Source: Sorghum bicolor (Eukaryota; Streptophyta; Magnoliopsida; Poales; Poaceae). From it: DNA of 64,000 nt. The DNA lies in assembly GCF_000003195.3 (NCBI RefSeq), contig NC_012877.2:21106294-21170293 (forward strand), read 5' to 3'. Position 1 is the stretch's first letter, and every line of letters begins with the position of its first letter. The notes beneath the pieces are model-generated. The model searched no databases and was not told the DNA's origin. It was given only the letters and a program-made list of their open reading frames with translations. A program made the translations under genes and the position numbers. Below are positions 34,582 to 46,204 of the stretch, piece by piece.

Positions 34582-35751
34582 GTTCACCGATGATGGAAAA
34601 TTAGGCCAGGGGTTTACATTGGCCGATGATTTACTAGAAGAAGATATAGGTAATGGTGATAAGCCAAGACCTACTTTTATTAGTGCTAAGTTAGATTCTG
34701 AGTGTAAGCAACAGTTAACCGATTTATTAAAGGAATATAAACATTGCTTTGCTTTGGATTATACTGAGATGCCTGGTTTAAACCGATCGATTGTTGAACA
34801 TCGGTTACCTATCAAATCCGGATTTCGGCCATATCAGCAGCCAGCCCGCCGATGTAATCCTAATATTCTTCCTGATATTAAGGTCGAAATAACTAAACTT
34901 ATTGAAGCTAAATTTATTCGGCAGTGTCGGTATGCCGAGTGGATTTCCAATGTTGTTCTAGTTTACAAGAAGAATGGGAAGCTTTGAGTTTGCATTGATT
35001 TCAGGAATCTTAACAAGGCTACGCCGATGGATGGTTACCCAATGCTAGTTGCCGATTTGCTAGTTCATGCTGCGGCAGGACATCGGATCATAAGCTTCAT
35101 GGATGGTAATGCAGGATATAATTAGATATTCATGGCAGAAGAAGATATTCCAAAGACCGCATTTAGATGTCCTGGTCATGTTGGCCTGTTTGAATGGATA
35201 GTCATGACCTTTGGCTTCAAAAATGCTGGTGCTACTTATCAGAGGGCTATGAATTTTATCTTTCATGAGTTCATCGGCAAGATGGTAGAAATTTACATTG
35301 ATGATGTGGTGGTTAAGTCTGGGGATTTCACAAAGCATCTTGCCGATCTGCGAAAGGTGTTGGAATGCACAAGGAAATATGGTTTAAAGATGAATCCTAA
35401 CAAGTGTGCATTTGGTGTATCGGCAGGGCAATTTCTTGGTTTCATGGTATATCAAAGAGGAATTGAAATTAGTAGGAGATCTATTGATGCCATCAACAAG
35501 ATAGTTGCTCCTACTAATAAAACTAAGCTCCAGTCTTTGATCGGCAAGGTAAATTTTATCAAATGGTTTATATCTAATTTGTCTAGTAAAATTCGTGCTT
35601 TTAGTCCTTTACTTAAATTGAAAGCCGGTCAAGAATTTGTATGGGGAAAAGAGTAACAGTCAGCCTTGGATGAAATCAATAATTATTTGACAAATCCTCC
35701 AGTTCTAAGTCCACCAAAGCAAGGAAAGCCCTTCAGATTATATTTGTCTAT
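34574..35751 (+). pseudogene. reverse transcriptase of element A
   Basis: Gypsy RT with landmarks VEHRLPIKSGFRPYQQPARR, WISNVVLVYKKNGKL, IDFRNLNKATPMDGYPM, KTAFRCPGHVGLFEWIVMTF, GFKNAGATYQRAMNFIFHEF and the catalytic YIDDVVV (35293-35313). The tail includes KCAFGVSAGQFLGFMV and KTKLQSLIGKVNFIKWFISN. In-frame stops are at 34985 (TGA for TGG), 35123 (TAG) and 35654 (TAA). The end of the connection region is split at 35751 by element C and continues at 43692. It is the polymerase of the retrotransposon, dead in this copy. Confidence 0.88.
35747..35751. repeat. target-site duplication of C, left copy (tctat)
   Basis: tctat here and tctac at 43692-43696, one mismatch. Confidence 0.75.
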
Positions 35752-38297
35752 TGTAACACCCTAAAATTTGTCCTTTTGAGAAGAAACTAAATTGATTTAA
35801 TTTGGTAATTTTTGTGTTCATGAAACATAGAGAAATAATATTTTTTCATTTAAATAAAATCTATCATAGAATTTAGAAACATGGATGTGCACTCATGCTG
35901 GAGCATTTATACTTTTGTACTGAGTGATTTTGAGCAGAGTCGAAATACTTTCAAACTGATTTTAAACTGTTTGGAAAGGTTTTTGGAATAAAAAGAAAAA
36001 AACAAAAAAAAGTAAAAGGAAAACTATTCCCTCTGTTCTGGCCCGAAGGCCACCCCAATCTCCCCTCTCGGCTTCGGCCCAAGCCAGCACTACGGCCCAT
36101 TCCCTAGCAAGCAGACCACCCACTAGCGCCAGCTTCGGCCCAACAAGCAGATTTGGATGGCCTGCCCCGCGCCCTTCCCACTCCCCTCAGCGTGGGCCAA
36201 ACCAGCAGGAAGGCCCGGTCCCCCCCTTTTTTCCGTCTTTCACTGCGCCGCCATAGCGAGCACTGCACCGCCCCCCGCGTCTTCCCCGCCCTTGTTCTCG
36301 GCCTAGGTGAGTTCGCGTTTGTCTCCTCTTTCTTCTGGCATTTTCCCTATTGAAAATCGTTCACTAAATCGTCGGATTGCTAACCCCGGTGATCTCCTCA
36401 ATGCCGGCCATGGAGGATCACCGGCCGGAGTTACTGTATCGGCACCGAATCCTCCCCAATCTTTCGCGTCCATCAGATCCCAGATCAACGGCCACGATTA
36501 AAACATATCCTTTCATTCGCGTTTTTGCAAAAGAGCCCCTTGAAGATTTAAAGATTCCACCCGCGGTCCAAACCGCCTCGCAGGAATACGCTTTCCCCTT
36601 TAAAGACGTAAACGCTCTCGGGTTAAGTTCAAAATACGTTTTCAGGAAATTACAAGTTTGCCACTGTATTTGTTTTGCTCATAATTTTTGTTTTAACTAC
36701 GTTTTTGTCCATCCAAATTTTGTTAGATTCATAATTACGAGCTCTACATGTTAGAAGTATTAAATCCCTGTTTTGAAACTTTTTATTTTCGCAGTAGCAT
36801 TTAATTAATTATTTATCTATAAGAAATCTTAGAAAATTCATATCTTCTACGTTTTAACTCTGATTTTCGTGAACTTTACGTTTGTATGATCGTAGCGCTG
36901 CGTAGAATATTTTTATAAACTTTTATCTTTGTTTTCTCACTATTGGTGTAACGTTCTACTTATAGCTTGTTTGCTTTGTGTATGATTGTTTCCATTGGAT
37001 TGTGTGTTGTTGGTTGATGATCGGGTATAGACGGTGAGCGATACGTTGGTGATAAAGGTCAATCTTTTGAAGACCAGCAGGCTCAGGAGAGCTTTGATCA
37101 AGGCAAGTATAACTGGGGATCATCCTTGTTACCTATACACAATTAATACAATACTTATCATATGCATGTGTCCACCTTGATGACCTTAGCAAAATCATAG
37201 ATGATTGATATCCTGAATTCCTTGTTACCTATTTGGATATGCATTTGGGTAGTTCTTGCTAGTGCTTGAATATAATCCATGATCTTGTAACATGAATGTT
37301 TGGATTTACAATAAACAATAAAATAAGCTTTCTAGCAACTTGAATATAAATGGTGGAAAGAACTCTGGCTTTTGCTGGATTGATCTTGACCATCCATAAG
37401 GACTTATCCCTTGGCAAAAGCTGGGACAACTTGTACAACCATGAGGGCTATATGGCTCTGGCTTTAGTTAAGTATGAGTAATTTTTCTAGCTCGTTAGCG
37501 GTTACCCATGTGGCGCAATTGGGGAATAGTAGACTGTGGATTCCTGCTGGTCAATCACATGGACTGACTAATGAAACCAAGCGGGCCTAACTTGTTAGAC
37601 GAACCTTTGAAAGACTTCATAGTGATCCCTGCCGACCTTCCTTGGTAGTGGGTTAAGAGGCTGATCACCTCGGGCGAAAGGGTAAATCATGACTCATTGG
37701 TAAAGATGTACAGCCTCTACAGAGTGTTAAATCTTGTATACTAGCCGTGCCCACGGATACGGGCGGCCCGGAAAACTGACGGAATAGATGGACACTGATG
37801 AACATGATTAATGATGATAAATGATGGATTATTATATTGTTTATATGTGTTATTCTTAATTCTTGTATACATTGATCATGTAGTTATGGGATTTAATTAT
37901 GCTACCTTGACAATTGCTATCTAAATATAAATATGCTATCTACATATAAAAGCTAAATGCAGTCAAACCAGTGTCAGCTATTTGAGCCTCATGAACCCCT
38001 GGTTATACTTGTTGAGTACGATATGTGCTCACACTTGCTATTCCCCCACACCTCAGGAGAAGTTTTAGGCTTGTGATCAACCAGTCAGTTGGATCCTGTA
38101 GAGTGAAGTTAATACCCGAAGTTGGAGTTGTCTATCCGCTGTTTGCTATTAAAGGTTATCTCTTTTATACTTAGTACGTAATATGTTTATGCATTGTCTT
38201 TTGATATTACCCCTCATTTGTAGCTATATGTGAGACTTGGCTTCTAAAACTCACATATGGTGCATATCTAGTTTTGTCCTTAAAATCGGGTATTACA
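35752..38297 (+). mobile_element. 5' LTR of element C
   Basis: 2546 bp. It lacks about 400 bp that are present in the 3' LTR (about 41250-41650); the junction is at about 36243. Like its partner it has a GC-rich segment (36040-36480) and an imperfect hairpin near 38016. Confidence 0.9.
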
Positions 38298-38300
38298 AAG

Positions 38301-38312
38301 TGGTATCAAAGC
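38301..38312 (+). other. primer-binding site of element C (tRNA-Met type)
   Basis: TGGTATCAAAGC starts 3 bp after the LTR and matches the initiator tRNA-Met complement TGGTATCAGAGC with one difference. Confidence 0.85.
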
Positions 38313-40202
38313 AATGCTGACTGTAGGACGCAAGCCTAGTTAGAAATTGGTCGTCTTAAGGTTTTGGAATTGTCATAAAATCCTTGATCTATAAACCTTG
38401 GTATTTTCATCCATACCATATCCCTATGCTTGCTGTTTGTCTCTACCTTGTTGCTTATTTTAAAAATATTTGTTCTCACCTTCACTCCTTGATTGGTATG
38501 CTATTAGAACCTTTTCTTACCCCATTCTTGCGTCTTTGAAATATAAGTTTTAGGATCTCTACCCTTACTATGAAGAGAATGATAGTATCGCAAGTTGAGT
38601 GAAGTGTGAACCTCCAATGCTTAGTTGGTTTGTCATTATGCTTATGCTTGATTTGGATTTTTTTAATGAGTGTAATGATCTTGTGAGTTTCTTCACAATT
38701 TCATTAGTTTATAGGTCTAAGGTATAAGGATTAATGAAATAAGTAGTTGGGTTTCGATATATCCTGTTTCTATCCCTTGCTGTTTTCTTGAGCAGTCTGC
38801 AATAATTCTGGTGTATCTCAAGTTCGGATCATGCAAAGTTTATCACATTTTTCTGGGAACAACTAGACTCCAAGGTCTTTCTTTGACCTCAAGAATGACC
38901 CCCATATCTATTTTGGAATTGTAGTTATGAAAATCACAAGTTGATGCAGCTGCGCTGTCCAGAATCTGGACCAGTTTCGGGAACTTGCTGTTTGAGAGAA
39001 ATATAACTATATAATTTGGAAAAGTGTTCTATAGAAAAGTTATAGACGATTTGCTAAGCTTTCCAATGGTATAAGCTGCAACTTCTTTGGCTAAGTAGAA
39101 CCTGAGATATGATATTTAAAATTGGATGTTTCTGTTCTGTATCAAAGTCTGGACAGTTTTGGTATTCCCTAATTTCGGCCAAGTTAAAGACAGAATCTGG
39201 GAAAACATGGTATACGAAAGTTGTAGAGCATTTCCTAAGAAATGTAAGGATCATCTCCAGATGAGTTAAGTAGCTCGAGATATAATTTCTGGAAGTGACT
39301 GCACCTTTGCTGAGACATTTTCAAGATGGATATTATATTTGGCTATTTTACTTAAACTTAAATACAGAACCTAAGGAGGTCTTCTACATGAAAGTTGAAG
39401 GGAATTTCATAAGTTTTCTAATGGTATAAGCTATAACTCTATTGGATTAACATAATAAGAGTTATACCTATTTTACTACGCTGGTGGTTTCATATCGCGA
39501 GGAAAATTCAGGATACCTTTTTACTCTCTTGCACATAAGTTCTTTGGTGTGTCAGAAGTTCTCAATTTTAGTTAACTTGTCTGGAAAACATGCAAGCTAC
39601 CTTTCTTGTGCCCCCTGGTTGACCTTTCTTAAAGGGGGTAGCCTAATTAAAGGAGTTACAAGGAGAAGAATTGGTTAATGTTGGATCATATGTAGGGATC
39701 ACAAGTGCTTGGTAAATTGGTTTTTGATTCAAGATATCATCCCATTTAGAAAATATTAATGGAGATATATGACATTGCTAATACTCATGGATTGAGAGTT
39801 GTGTTCGTGAGGATCAGATGACACCAAATTTTACGAAGTTATATATACAATATGAGAGTGAAGCAACTTAACTGTGATAAAGGTACCGATAATTATAACT
39901 TAGTGATGAAACTAACCTTGGATCAAGAGACTCGGTACAGCGAATTTAAAAGACTATATGATGTGTAGCGTCTAAAAAGGATAAGAAAATTAGTCCCTAA
40001 TGTCCCCCAACCAGGCTCGTCTTAAGGGGGGTAGTACCTTGATATCACGGTTTGATGCATTTTAAAACTACCTTGAAGTGATAATTGCCTTCTGAGATAT
40101 TCCATGGTTATGATCATCTAACGTTGCTCGTGTTACTGACATTGGTCACTTGATGACGGGGAGTGTAGTGTCCCATGGATTAGGAGCCCAGTATGACACC
40201 TC
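38313..40202 (+). other. noncoding leader-like interior of element C
   Basis: Aligns with G from about 6640 to 8078, including the degenerate repeats with ctaagctttccaa (38960-39480). Numerous stops in all frames; no gag can be read. Confidence 0.6.
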
Positions 40203-40495
40203 TCGTGGATATGTGGGAAGAGTATGATCATCTTGCCTTTGAAGAAAGATGTTATGAGTATGACAATGCTGAGTACTATCAAAATAACAATACAGAAGAG
40301 CAAGTTGACATTGAATCAAATCAGAATCCACAATGACGGAAGTGTAAAAGGAGAATTTCACAGTAAACCCTATTGTGCTAGAGTCACTCGACATTTCTTT
40401 GGTTCTTGGCAATGGATGGTTATGTGCACACAAGGCAGTGATCTATGCTACCCAGTGGAAAATTTTCTTAACCGCAGCATCAGGGAAAAGAATTG
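40203..40495 (+). pseudogene. protease remnant of element C
   Basis: It retains the start (YEYDNAEYYQNNNTEEQVD) and the end (LTRSIREKN-like) of the ORF seen in G at 8079-8681. About 310 bp with the D-G-S region have been deleted at about 40350, where aaaagga is followed directly by gaatttcacag. Stops and a frame change are also present. Nonfunctional. Confidence 0.65.
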
Positions 40496-40743
40496 AGTAT
40501 CAAGGTGGTCCGCTCCTACCTGAGGAGGCATATCCATGCTAAGCTATCATGTCTTTGAGTTGTATAAGTCAAAAAGTTGGTAGTCAAGATGGATTTAATC
40601 AGCTATAAATAATAGGCATTCTATGGAAAATTTGAGAGTGTCTTTGGTATGCAAGTTGTAAAGTGGAGGGAGTTATCAAGATCTTTATTATGTTATCTCT
40701 CGGAGGATCCGTGTCTCTTTCGAATCTCGAGGACGAGATTCAT

Positions 40744-40761
40744 TTTAAGGGGGGGTAGATT
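40744..40761 (+). other. polypurine tract of element C
   Basis: tttaagggggggtagat directly before the 3' LTR, preceded by ctcgaggacgagattc as in many chromovirus-type elements. Confidence 0.8.
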
Positions 40762-43691
40762 TGTAACACCCTAAAATTTGTCCTTTTGAAAAGAAACTAA
40801 ATTGATTTAATTTGGTAATTTTTGTGCTCATGAAACATAGAGAAATAATATTTTTTCATTTAAATAAAATCTATCATAGATTTTAGCAACATGGATGTGC
40901 ACTCATGCTGGAGCATTTATAGTTTTGTACTGAGTGATTTCGAGCAAAGTCGAAATACTTTCAAACTGATTTTTAACTGTTTGGAAAGGTTTTTGAAATA
41001 AAAAGAAAAAAACAAAACAAAAGAAAAAGGAAAACTATTCCCTCTGTTCTGGCCCGAAGGCCACCCCATTCTCCCCTCTCGGCTTCGGCCCAAGCCAGCA
41101 CCGCGGCCCGTTCCCCAACAAGCAGACCACCCACCAGCGCTAGCTTCGGCCCAGCAAGCAGATGTGGATGGCCTGCCCCGCGCCCTTCCCACTCCCCTCA
41201 GCGTGGGCCAAACCAGCAGGCCGGCCCCGTCCCCCCCTTTTTTCCTTCTTTGACTGACGTCTCGGGCCCACTCGTTAGGCACCTACTCTTCTTCAACCTC
41301 CAGTCGGAGCGGTGCAGGACTCCTGACCGGGCAGTAAATCCCGATTTCTCTAAGATTTCGAGTTTAGGACGTAATCAACTTCCCCAATAAGACCCCTGGC
41401 ACTTGCCGTGACCCCTATTTCTATCTTCCCATCCCCGAAAGCCGCCCCGGAGCCGCTGTTGGATCTCGCCGCAAGAAGAGGTAGAGCCACCGCCTGGGTC
41501 CTCGCTCTGAGGTGCTCAAAGGTCGTCAAAAACCGTATACCGAGCTTCGCATCGATCCTTCGACGACACTGAGCCCTTTTCTTTGCTCCACATCGGGTTT
41601 TGTGGAGCCCAAACCGCTGCCGAAGTTGGGACGGAAAACCCGAGCCGCCATAGCGAGCACTGCACCACCCCCCGCGTCTTCCCCGCCCTTGTTCTCGGCC
41701 TAGGTGAGTTCGTGTTTGTCTCCTCTTTCTTCTGGCGTTTTCCCTATTGAAAATCGTTCACTAAATCGTCGAATTGCTAACTCTGGTGAACTCCTCAATG
41801 CCGGCCATGGAGGATCACCGGCCGGAGTTACTGTATCGGCACCGAATCCTCCCCAATCTTTCCCGTCCATCAGATCCCAGATCAACAGCCACGATTAAAG
41901 CATATCCTTTCATTCGTGTTTTTGCTAAAGAGCCCCTAGAAGATTTAAAGATTCCACCCGCGGTCCAAAGCACCTCGCAGGAATACACTTTCCCCTTTTA
42001 AAGACGTAAACGCTCTCGGGTTAAGTTCAAAATACGTTTTTAGGAAATTAGAAGTTTGCCACTGTACTTTTTTTGCTCATAAAATTTCCGTTTTAACTCT
42101 GTTTTTGTCCATCCAAATTTTGTTAGATTCGTAATTACGAGCTCTACATGTCAGAAGTATTAAATCTCTATTTTGAAACTTTTTTATTTTTGCAGTAGGA
42201 TTTAATTAATTATTTATCTATAAGAAATCTTAGAAAATTCATATCTTCTACATTTTAACTCTGATTTTCATGAACTTTACATTTGTATGATCGTAGCGCT
42301 GCGTAGAATATTTTTATAAACTTTTATCTTTGTTTTCTCACTGTTGGTGTAATGTTCTAATTATAGCTTGTTTGCTTTGTGTATGATTGTCTCCATTGAA
42401 TTGTGTGTTGTTGGTTGATGGTCGGGTATAAACGGTGAGCGATACATTGCTGATCAAGGTCAATCTTTTGAAGACCAGCAGGCTCAGGAGAGCTTTGATT
42501 ATGGCAAGTATAACTGGGGATAATCCTTGTTACCTATACACAATTAATACAATATTTATTATATGCATGTGTCCACCTTGATGACCTTAGCAAAATCATA
42601 GATGATTGTTATCCTGAATTCCTTGTTACCTATTTGGATATGCATTTGGGTAGTTCTTGCTAGTGCTTGAATATAATCCATGATCTTGTAACATGAATGT
42701 TTGGATATACAATAAACAATAAAATAAGCTTTCTAGCAACTTGAATATAAAGGGTTGAAAGAACTCTGGCTTTTGCTGGATTGATCTTGACCCTCCATAA
42801 GGACTTATCCCTTGGCAAAAGCTGGGACAACTCGTACAACCATGAGGGCTATATGGCTCTGGCTTTATGAGTAATTTTTCTAGCTCGTTAGCGGGTACCT
42901 ATGTGGCGCAATTGGGGAATAGCAGACCGTGGATTCCTACGGGTGAATCACATGGACTGACTAATGAAACCTAGCGGCCCTAACTTGTTAGATGAACCTT
43001 TGAAAGACTTCATAGTGATCCCTGCCAACCTTCCTTGGTAATGGGTTAAGAGGCTGATCACCTCGGGCGAAAGGGTAAATCATGACTCATGGGTAAAGAT
43101 GTACAACCTCTGCAGAGTATTAAATCTGGTATACTAGCCGTGCCCACGGATACGGGCGGCCCGGAAAACTGACGAAATAGATGGACACTGATGAACATGA
43201 TTAATGATGATAAATGATGGATTATTATATTGTTTATATGTGTTAATCTTAATTCTTGTATACATTGATCATGTGGTTATGGGATTTAATTATGCTACCT
43301 TGACAATTGCTATCTAAATATAAATATGCTATCTACATATAAAAGCTAAATGCAGTCAAACCAGTGTCAGCTATTTGAACCTCATGAACCCCTAGTTATA
43401 CTTGTTGAGTACGATATGTGCTCACTCTTGCTATTTCCCCCACACCTCAGGAGAAGTTTTAGGCTTGTGATCAACCAGTCAGTTGGATCCTGTAGAGTGA
43501 AGTTAATATCCGAAGTTGGAGTTGTCTATCCGTTGTTTGCTATTAAAGGTTATCTCTTTAATACTTAGTACGTTATATGTTTATGCATTGTCTTTTGATA
43601 TTACCCCTTATTTGTAGCTATATGTGAGACTTGGCTTCTAAAACTCACATATGGTGCATATCTGGTTTTGTCCTTAAAGTCGGGTATTACA
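40762..43691 (+). mobile_element. 3' LTR of element C
   Basis: 2930 bp, ending GGGTATTACA. It includes the roughly 400-bp GC-rich block (41250-41650) missing from the 5' LTR. Confidence 0.9.
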
Positions 43692-44126
43692 TCTACCGAT
43701 GGGATGGTCATCGGTTCGGCTTTGATTCAAGAATTTCAAGGGAAGGAGCATGTGATTTATTATTTAAGTAGAAGACTGATTAATGCTGAGACTAGGTATT
43801 CGGCAATAGAAAAATTATGTTTATGCCTATATTTTTCATGCATCAAGTTGAGACACTATTTTCAATCGGCTGAATGCACTGTTATATGTAAAGATGATGT
43901 AGTTCGATACATGCTATCTATGCAGGTTATGAGTGGTAGAATCGGTAAATGGATTTTGGCACTGTCGGAATTTAATCTACGTTATGAATCGGCTAAGGCA
44001 GTTAAAGGGCAGATTATGGCTGATTTTGTGACTCAGCACTGTGATATGGCGGGTACTTTGGAATTTGTTCCTTGGACGCTTTTCTTTGATGGATCTACGT
44101 GTGACCGGGGGCAGGAATTGGTATAG
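43692..44126 (+). pseudogene. RT-linked RNase H of element A
   Basis: The pol frame continues after C with STDGMVIGSALIQEFQGKEH, then VIYYLSRRLINAETRYSAIE, KLRHYFQSAECTVICKDDVV and GKWILALSEFNLRYESAKAV, ending with MADFVTQH. This is the RNase H-like domain fused to gypsy RT. It runs on toward the second RNase H (FFDGSTCD) before a frameshift near 44110. Needed for removing RNA during reverse transcription in an intact element. Confidence 0.85.
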
Positions 44127-44440
44127 TATTAGTTTCTCCTCAGGGAAAGAAGTATGAATTCTCTTTACCGATTGTTGCCACGTCAACAAATAATCAAGCT
44201 GAATATCAAGCTTTGATCAAAGGGTTGGAATTGTTAAAGGAGGTTCATGCTGATGTTGTTGAAATCTTTGGCGATTCTGCGCTCGTTATAAATCAGGTGG
44301 TTGGGATTTATGGATGCCGAAGAGAAGTCTTGATAACCTATTATGAACGGAGTATGCAGCTATTAAAGGAATTTAAGGATTTCTGATTAGAGCATGTTCC
44401 TCGATTGCATAATGATGTGGCTAATCGGTTGGCTCAGCAT
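44080..44440 (+). pseudogene. additional (archaeal-type) RNase H domain, aRNH, of element A
   Basis: A second RNase H follows the first, as known for Tat-lineage gypsy elements. The four acidic positions can all be seen: D in LFFDGST, E in NNQAEYQALIKGLELL, D in EIFGDSALVINQ and D in RLHNDVANRLAQ. A frameshift near 44110 and a stop at about 44383 (TGA in KDF*LEHVP) disrupt it. Its presence separates A from chromovirus-type elements and supports the Tat assignment. Confidence 0.8.
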
Positions 44441-44460
44441 GCCTCGGGGTATCAACCCGT

Positions 44461-45274
44461 ATTTAACATGTTATCGGCAATTGGTGCCGATGATTGGAGA
44501 AAGGAGATCAATGATTATTTAAAGGATCCATCTAAAAAGGTTGAAAGGCGTGTCAGGTTTCAAGCTACTAAGTACGTACTCCTTGGGGATGAGCTTTATT
44601 ATCGAACAATAGATGGAGTTCTTCTTAAATGCTTAGGTGATGATGAGGCTAAAAGTTTGATGGGAGAAATCCATGAGGGAGTATGTGGAGCACATCAGTC
44701 GGCTTTTAAGATGAAAAGGGCACCCGCATCGGCTATGAATCCCGTTATTAAACCTTGGCCGTTCTTATGGTCATAACGGATGGCGTGTCATGGATCGACT
44801 AAAGTCTCACCTTATCAATTGGTGTATGGACACGATGCAGTGCTACCATGAGAAATTAAGACCGGATCTAGACGACAATCTTTTCAAGATCAGCTGGCTG
44901 CCGATGACTACGCTACTTTGATGAAAGATGAGTTGGATGATTTAGCAGAGCATCGGCTGAAGGCTTTGATGAGTATAGAAGAAAATAAAAGGAGAGTTGC
45001 TAGGTGGTATGATAAAAAGGTAAAAGCTAAGGAGTTTGTCGATGGAGATTTGGTGTGGAAACTAATCTTACCGATTGGGACGAAAAGTTCAAAGTTTGGC
45101 AAGTGGTCTCCTAATTGGGAAGGTCCTTATCGGATAAATCGGTCTGCTCCTAGTAATGCTTATATTTTGGAAACTCTCGAAGGAGTTGAATTTCCCAGAG
45201 CTTTGAACGGAAAATATCTGAAGAAATACTACCCAAGCATATGGGTCGAGCATAAAAAGTTCAAATGCCGATAA
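44461..45274 (+). pseudogene. integrase of element A with catalytic core deleted
   Basis: The N-terminal part is present: GDELYYRTIDGVLLKCLGDD and MGEIHEGVCGAHQSAFKMK, which carries part of the HHCC zinc region. NPVIKPWPF, the usual start of the core, is followed within about 20 bases by MACHGSTKVSPYQLVYGHDA, which belongs near the end of the core. The DDE catalytic triad region has therefore been removed (junction about 44760-44780). The C-terminal part is readable: RRVARWYDKKVKAKEFVDGD, then KFGKWSPNWEGPYRI. It ends at a TAA (45272-45274) that overlaps a hairpin. This copy cannot integrate by itself. Confidence 0.85.
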
Positions 45275-45287
45275 CACTCCTATCGGC
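45267..45287. terminator. hairpin 1 at the pol end of A (candidate bidirectional terminator)
   Basis: GCCGATA (45267-45273) and TATCGGC (45281-45287) form a perfect 7-bp stem around acactcc. The pol stop codon overlaps the left arm. It is repeated as hairpin 2 about 67 bp on. The terminator role is inference from the location between convergent genes. Confidence 0.35.
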
Positions 45288-45333
45288 TGGATTAAAATAT
45301 ACTCGGGACTGAGTATGATGTTTTTAAAAAGAT

Positions 45334-45354
45334 GCCGATAACAGTCCTATCGGC
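45334..45354. terminator. hairpin 2 between pol and antisense gene of A
   Basis: GCCGATA (45334-45340), loop acagtcc, TATCGGC (45348-45354). Same stem and almost the same loop as hairpin 1; the flanks (gatgccgata, tatcggctgga) are also duplicated. Confidence 0.35.
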
Positions 45355-45541
45355 TGGACCAAAATAGTTAGCAATCTCCAAAGAAAGAACAAGACATGCC
45401 GCCGATGAAGAGCTTATGTATTCAGCAGGGCTTGGATAGCCGATATGGCGCGCAGACGGATCTGATCGGCTTCTTCTATCTCCATGATGTCTTCATCGGC
45501 AGAGCCCTCCACTGGCTTCAGCTTCTTCTTCATCTGCAGTG

Positions 45542-45546
45542 CCTTG
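45542..45546. repeat. target-site duplication of D, left copy (ccttg)
   Basis: ccttg directly before D; recurs at 53812-53816 directly after it. Confidence 0.9.
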
Positions 45547-45968
45547 TGTTGACGATACTTAATGCTCACATTTAACCATCAACTAATCATGGAAAAGGAT
45601 CCAAATGCAACCAACACCTAGACTTAGGGTTTTATCTGACAGAATTCCACGAGTTTTGGTGTTTGTCTATTTCTGCAGGGGGTTATCAGGAAATATGGAG
45701 GAAAGGCCCACACGTCGGGTTTACATAGAGATATTAACGTGCCGCGCAATTTTCTATCATCTAGAAGACTCCAGAAGCTACGGGAACGAACAGGAAGGAA
45801 ATCGGGCTCGGAGGCAGGGCGCCCGCCCAACTCTTCTGGGCGCCCGCCCAGCTACAGTGCCCAATCAGGACACGTTTCGCGGATCATGCTCCACCGACCT
45901 AATACTTCAAGGAAAACCACACGATCAATGTTGGTTTGATCCAACGGCCCAGATTCACTTGAAGGGAC

Positions 45969-45975
45969 TATAAAA
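45969..45975 (+). promoter_or_regulatory. TATA box in D 5' LTR
   Basis: gggacTATAAAAccaga; same at 52948-52954 in the 3' LTR and, inverted, at 11934-11940 in E. Confidence 0.55.
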
Positions 45976-46067
45976 CCAGACCCCCCTGGCCCCTGGAGAT
46001 CATACCTCTTCTACAGAATCAAAGTTAGGGTTTCAATTCTTCATCAAAGTAGAGAGGATCCCTCTAG

Positions 46068-46160
46068 TTCTTCTAGTTCTACCTCTAGTTCATCTAGATC
46101 TAGTTCTAGTTCATCTAGTTCTAGTTCTAGTTCCTCTAGTTCTAGTTCTAGTTAGTTCTA
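46068..46160. repeat. ctagtt microsatellite-like tract
   Basis: Repeats of tctagttctagttc with tctagttcat interruptions. Homologous tracts with different copy numbers lie at 53044-53145 (D 3' LTR) and, as aactag repeats, at 11765-11850 and 18005-18112 (E). Confidence 0.85.
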
Positions 46161-46204
46161 GTTGTAATCTAGAAAATAGGGAGAGAGAAGAGGAGAGCGG
46201 AGGA

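Larger units (their letters stand above)
35752..43691 (+). mobile_element. element C: non-autonomous TGTAACACCC-type gypsy inserted in pol of A
   Basis: Two long LTRs (2546 and 2930 bp, TGTAACACCC...GGGTATTACA) flank only 2464 bp of interior. A tRNA-Met-type primer site follows the 5' LTR and a polypurine tract precedes the 3' LTR. The interior holds a shrunken protease remnant and no RT, RNase H or integrase, so movement would have needed a helper. Together with G it defines a deletion-derivative family. It splits the RT/RNase H of A with a 5-bp TSD. Confidence 0.9.

Noticed and set aside
40917..41282. GC-rich open frame on minus in the C LTR (Gly/Ala/Arg-rich)
   Set aside because: GC-rich LTR sequence gives long open frames by chance; the equivalent stretch in the 5' LTR is altered, and no domain is recognisable.
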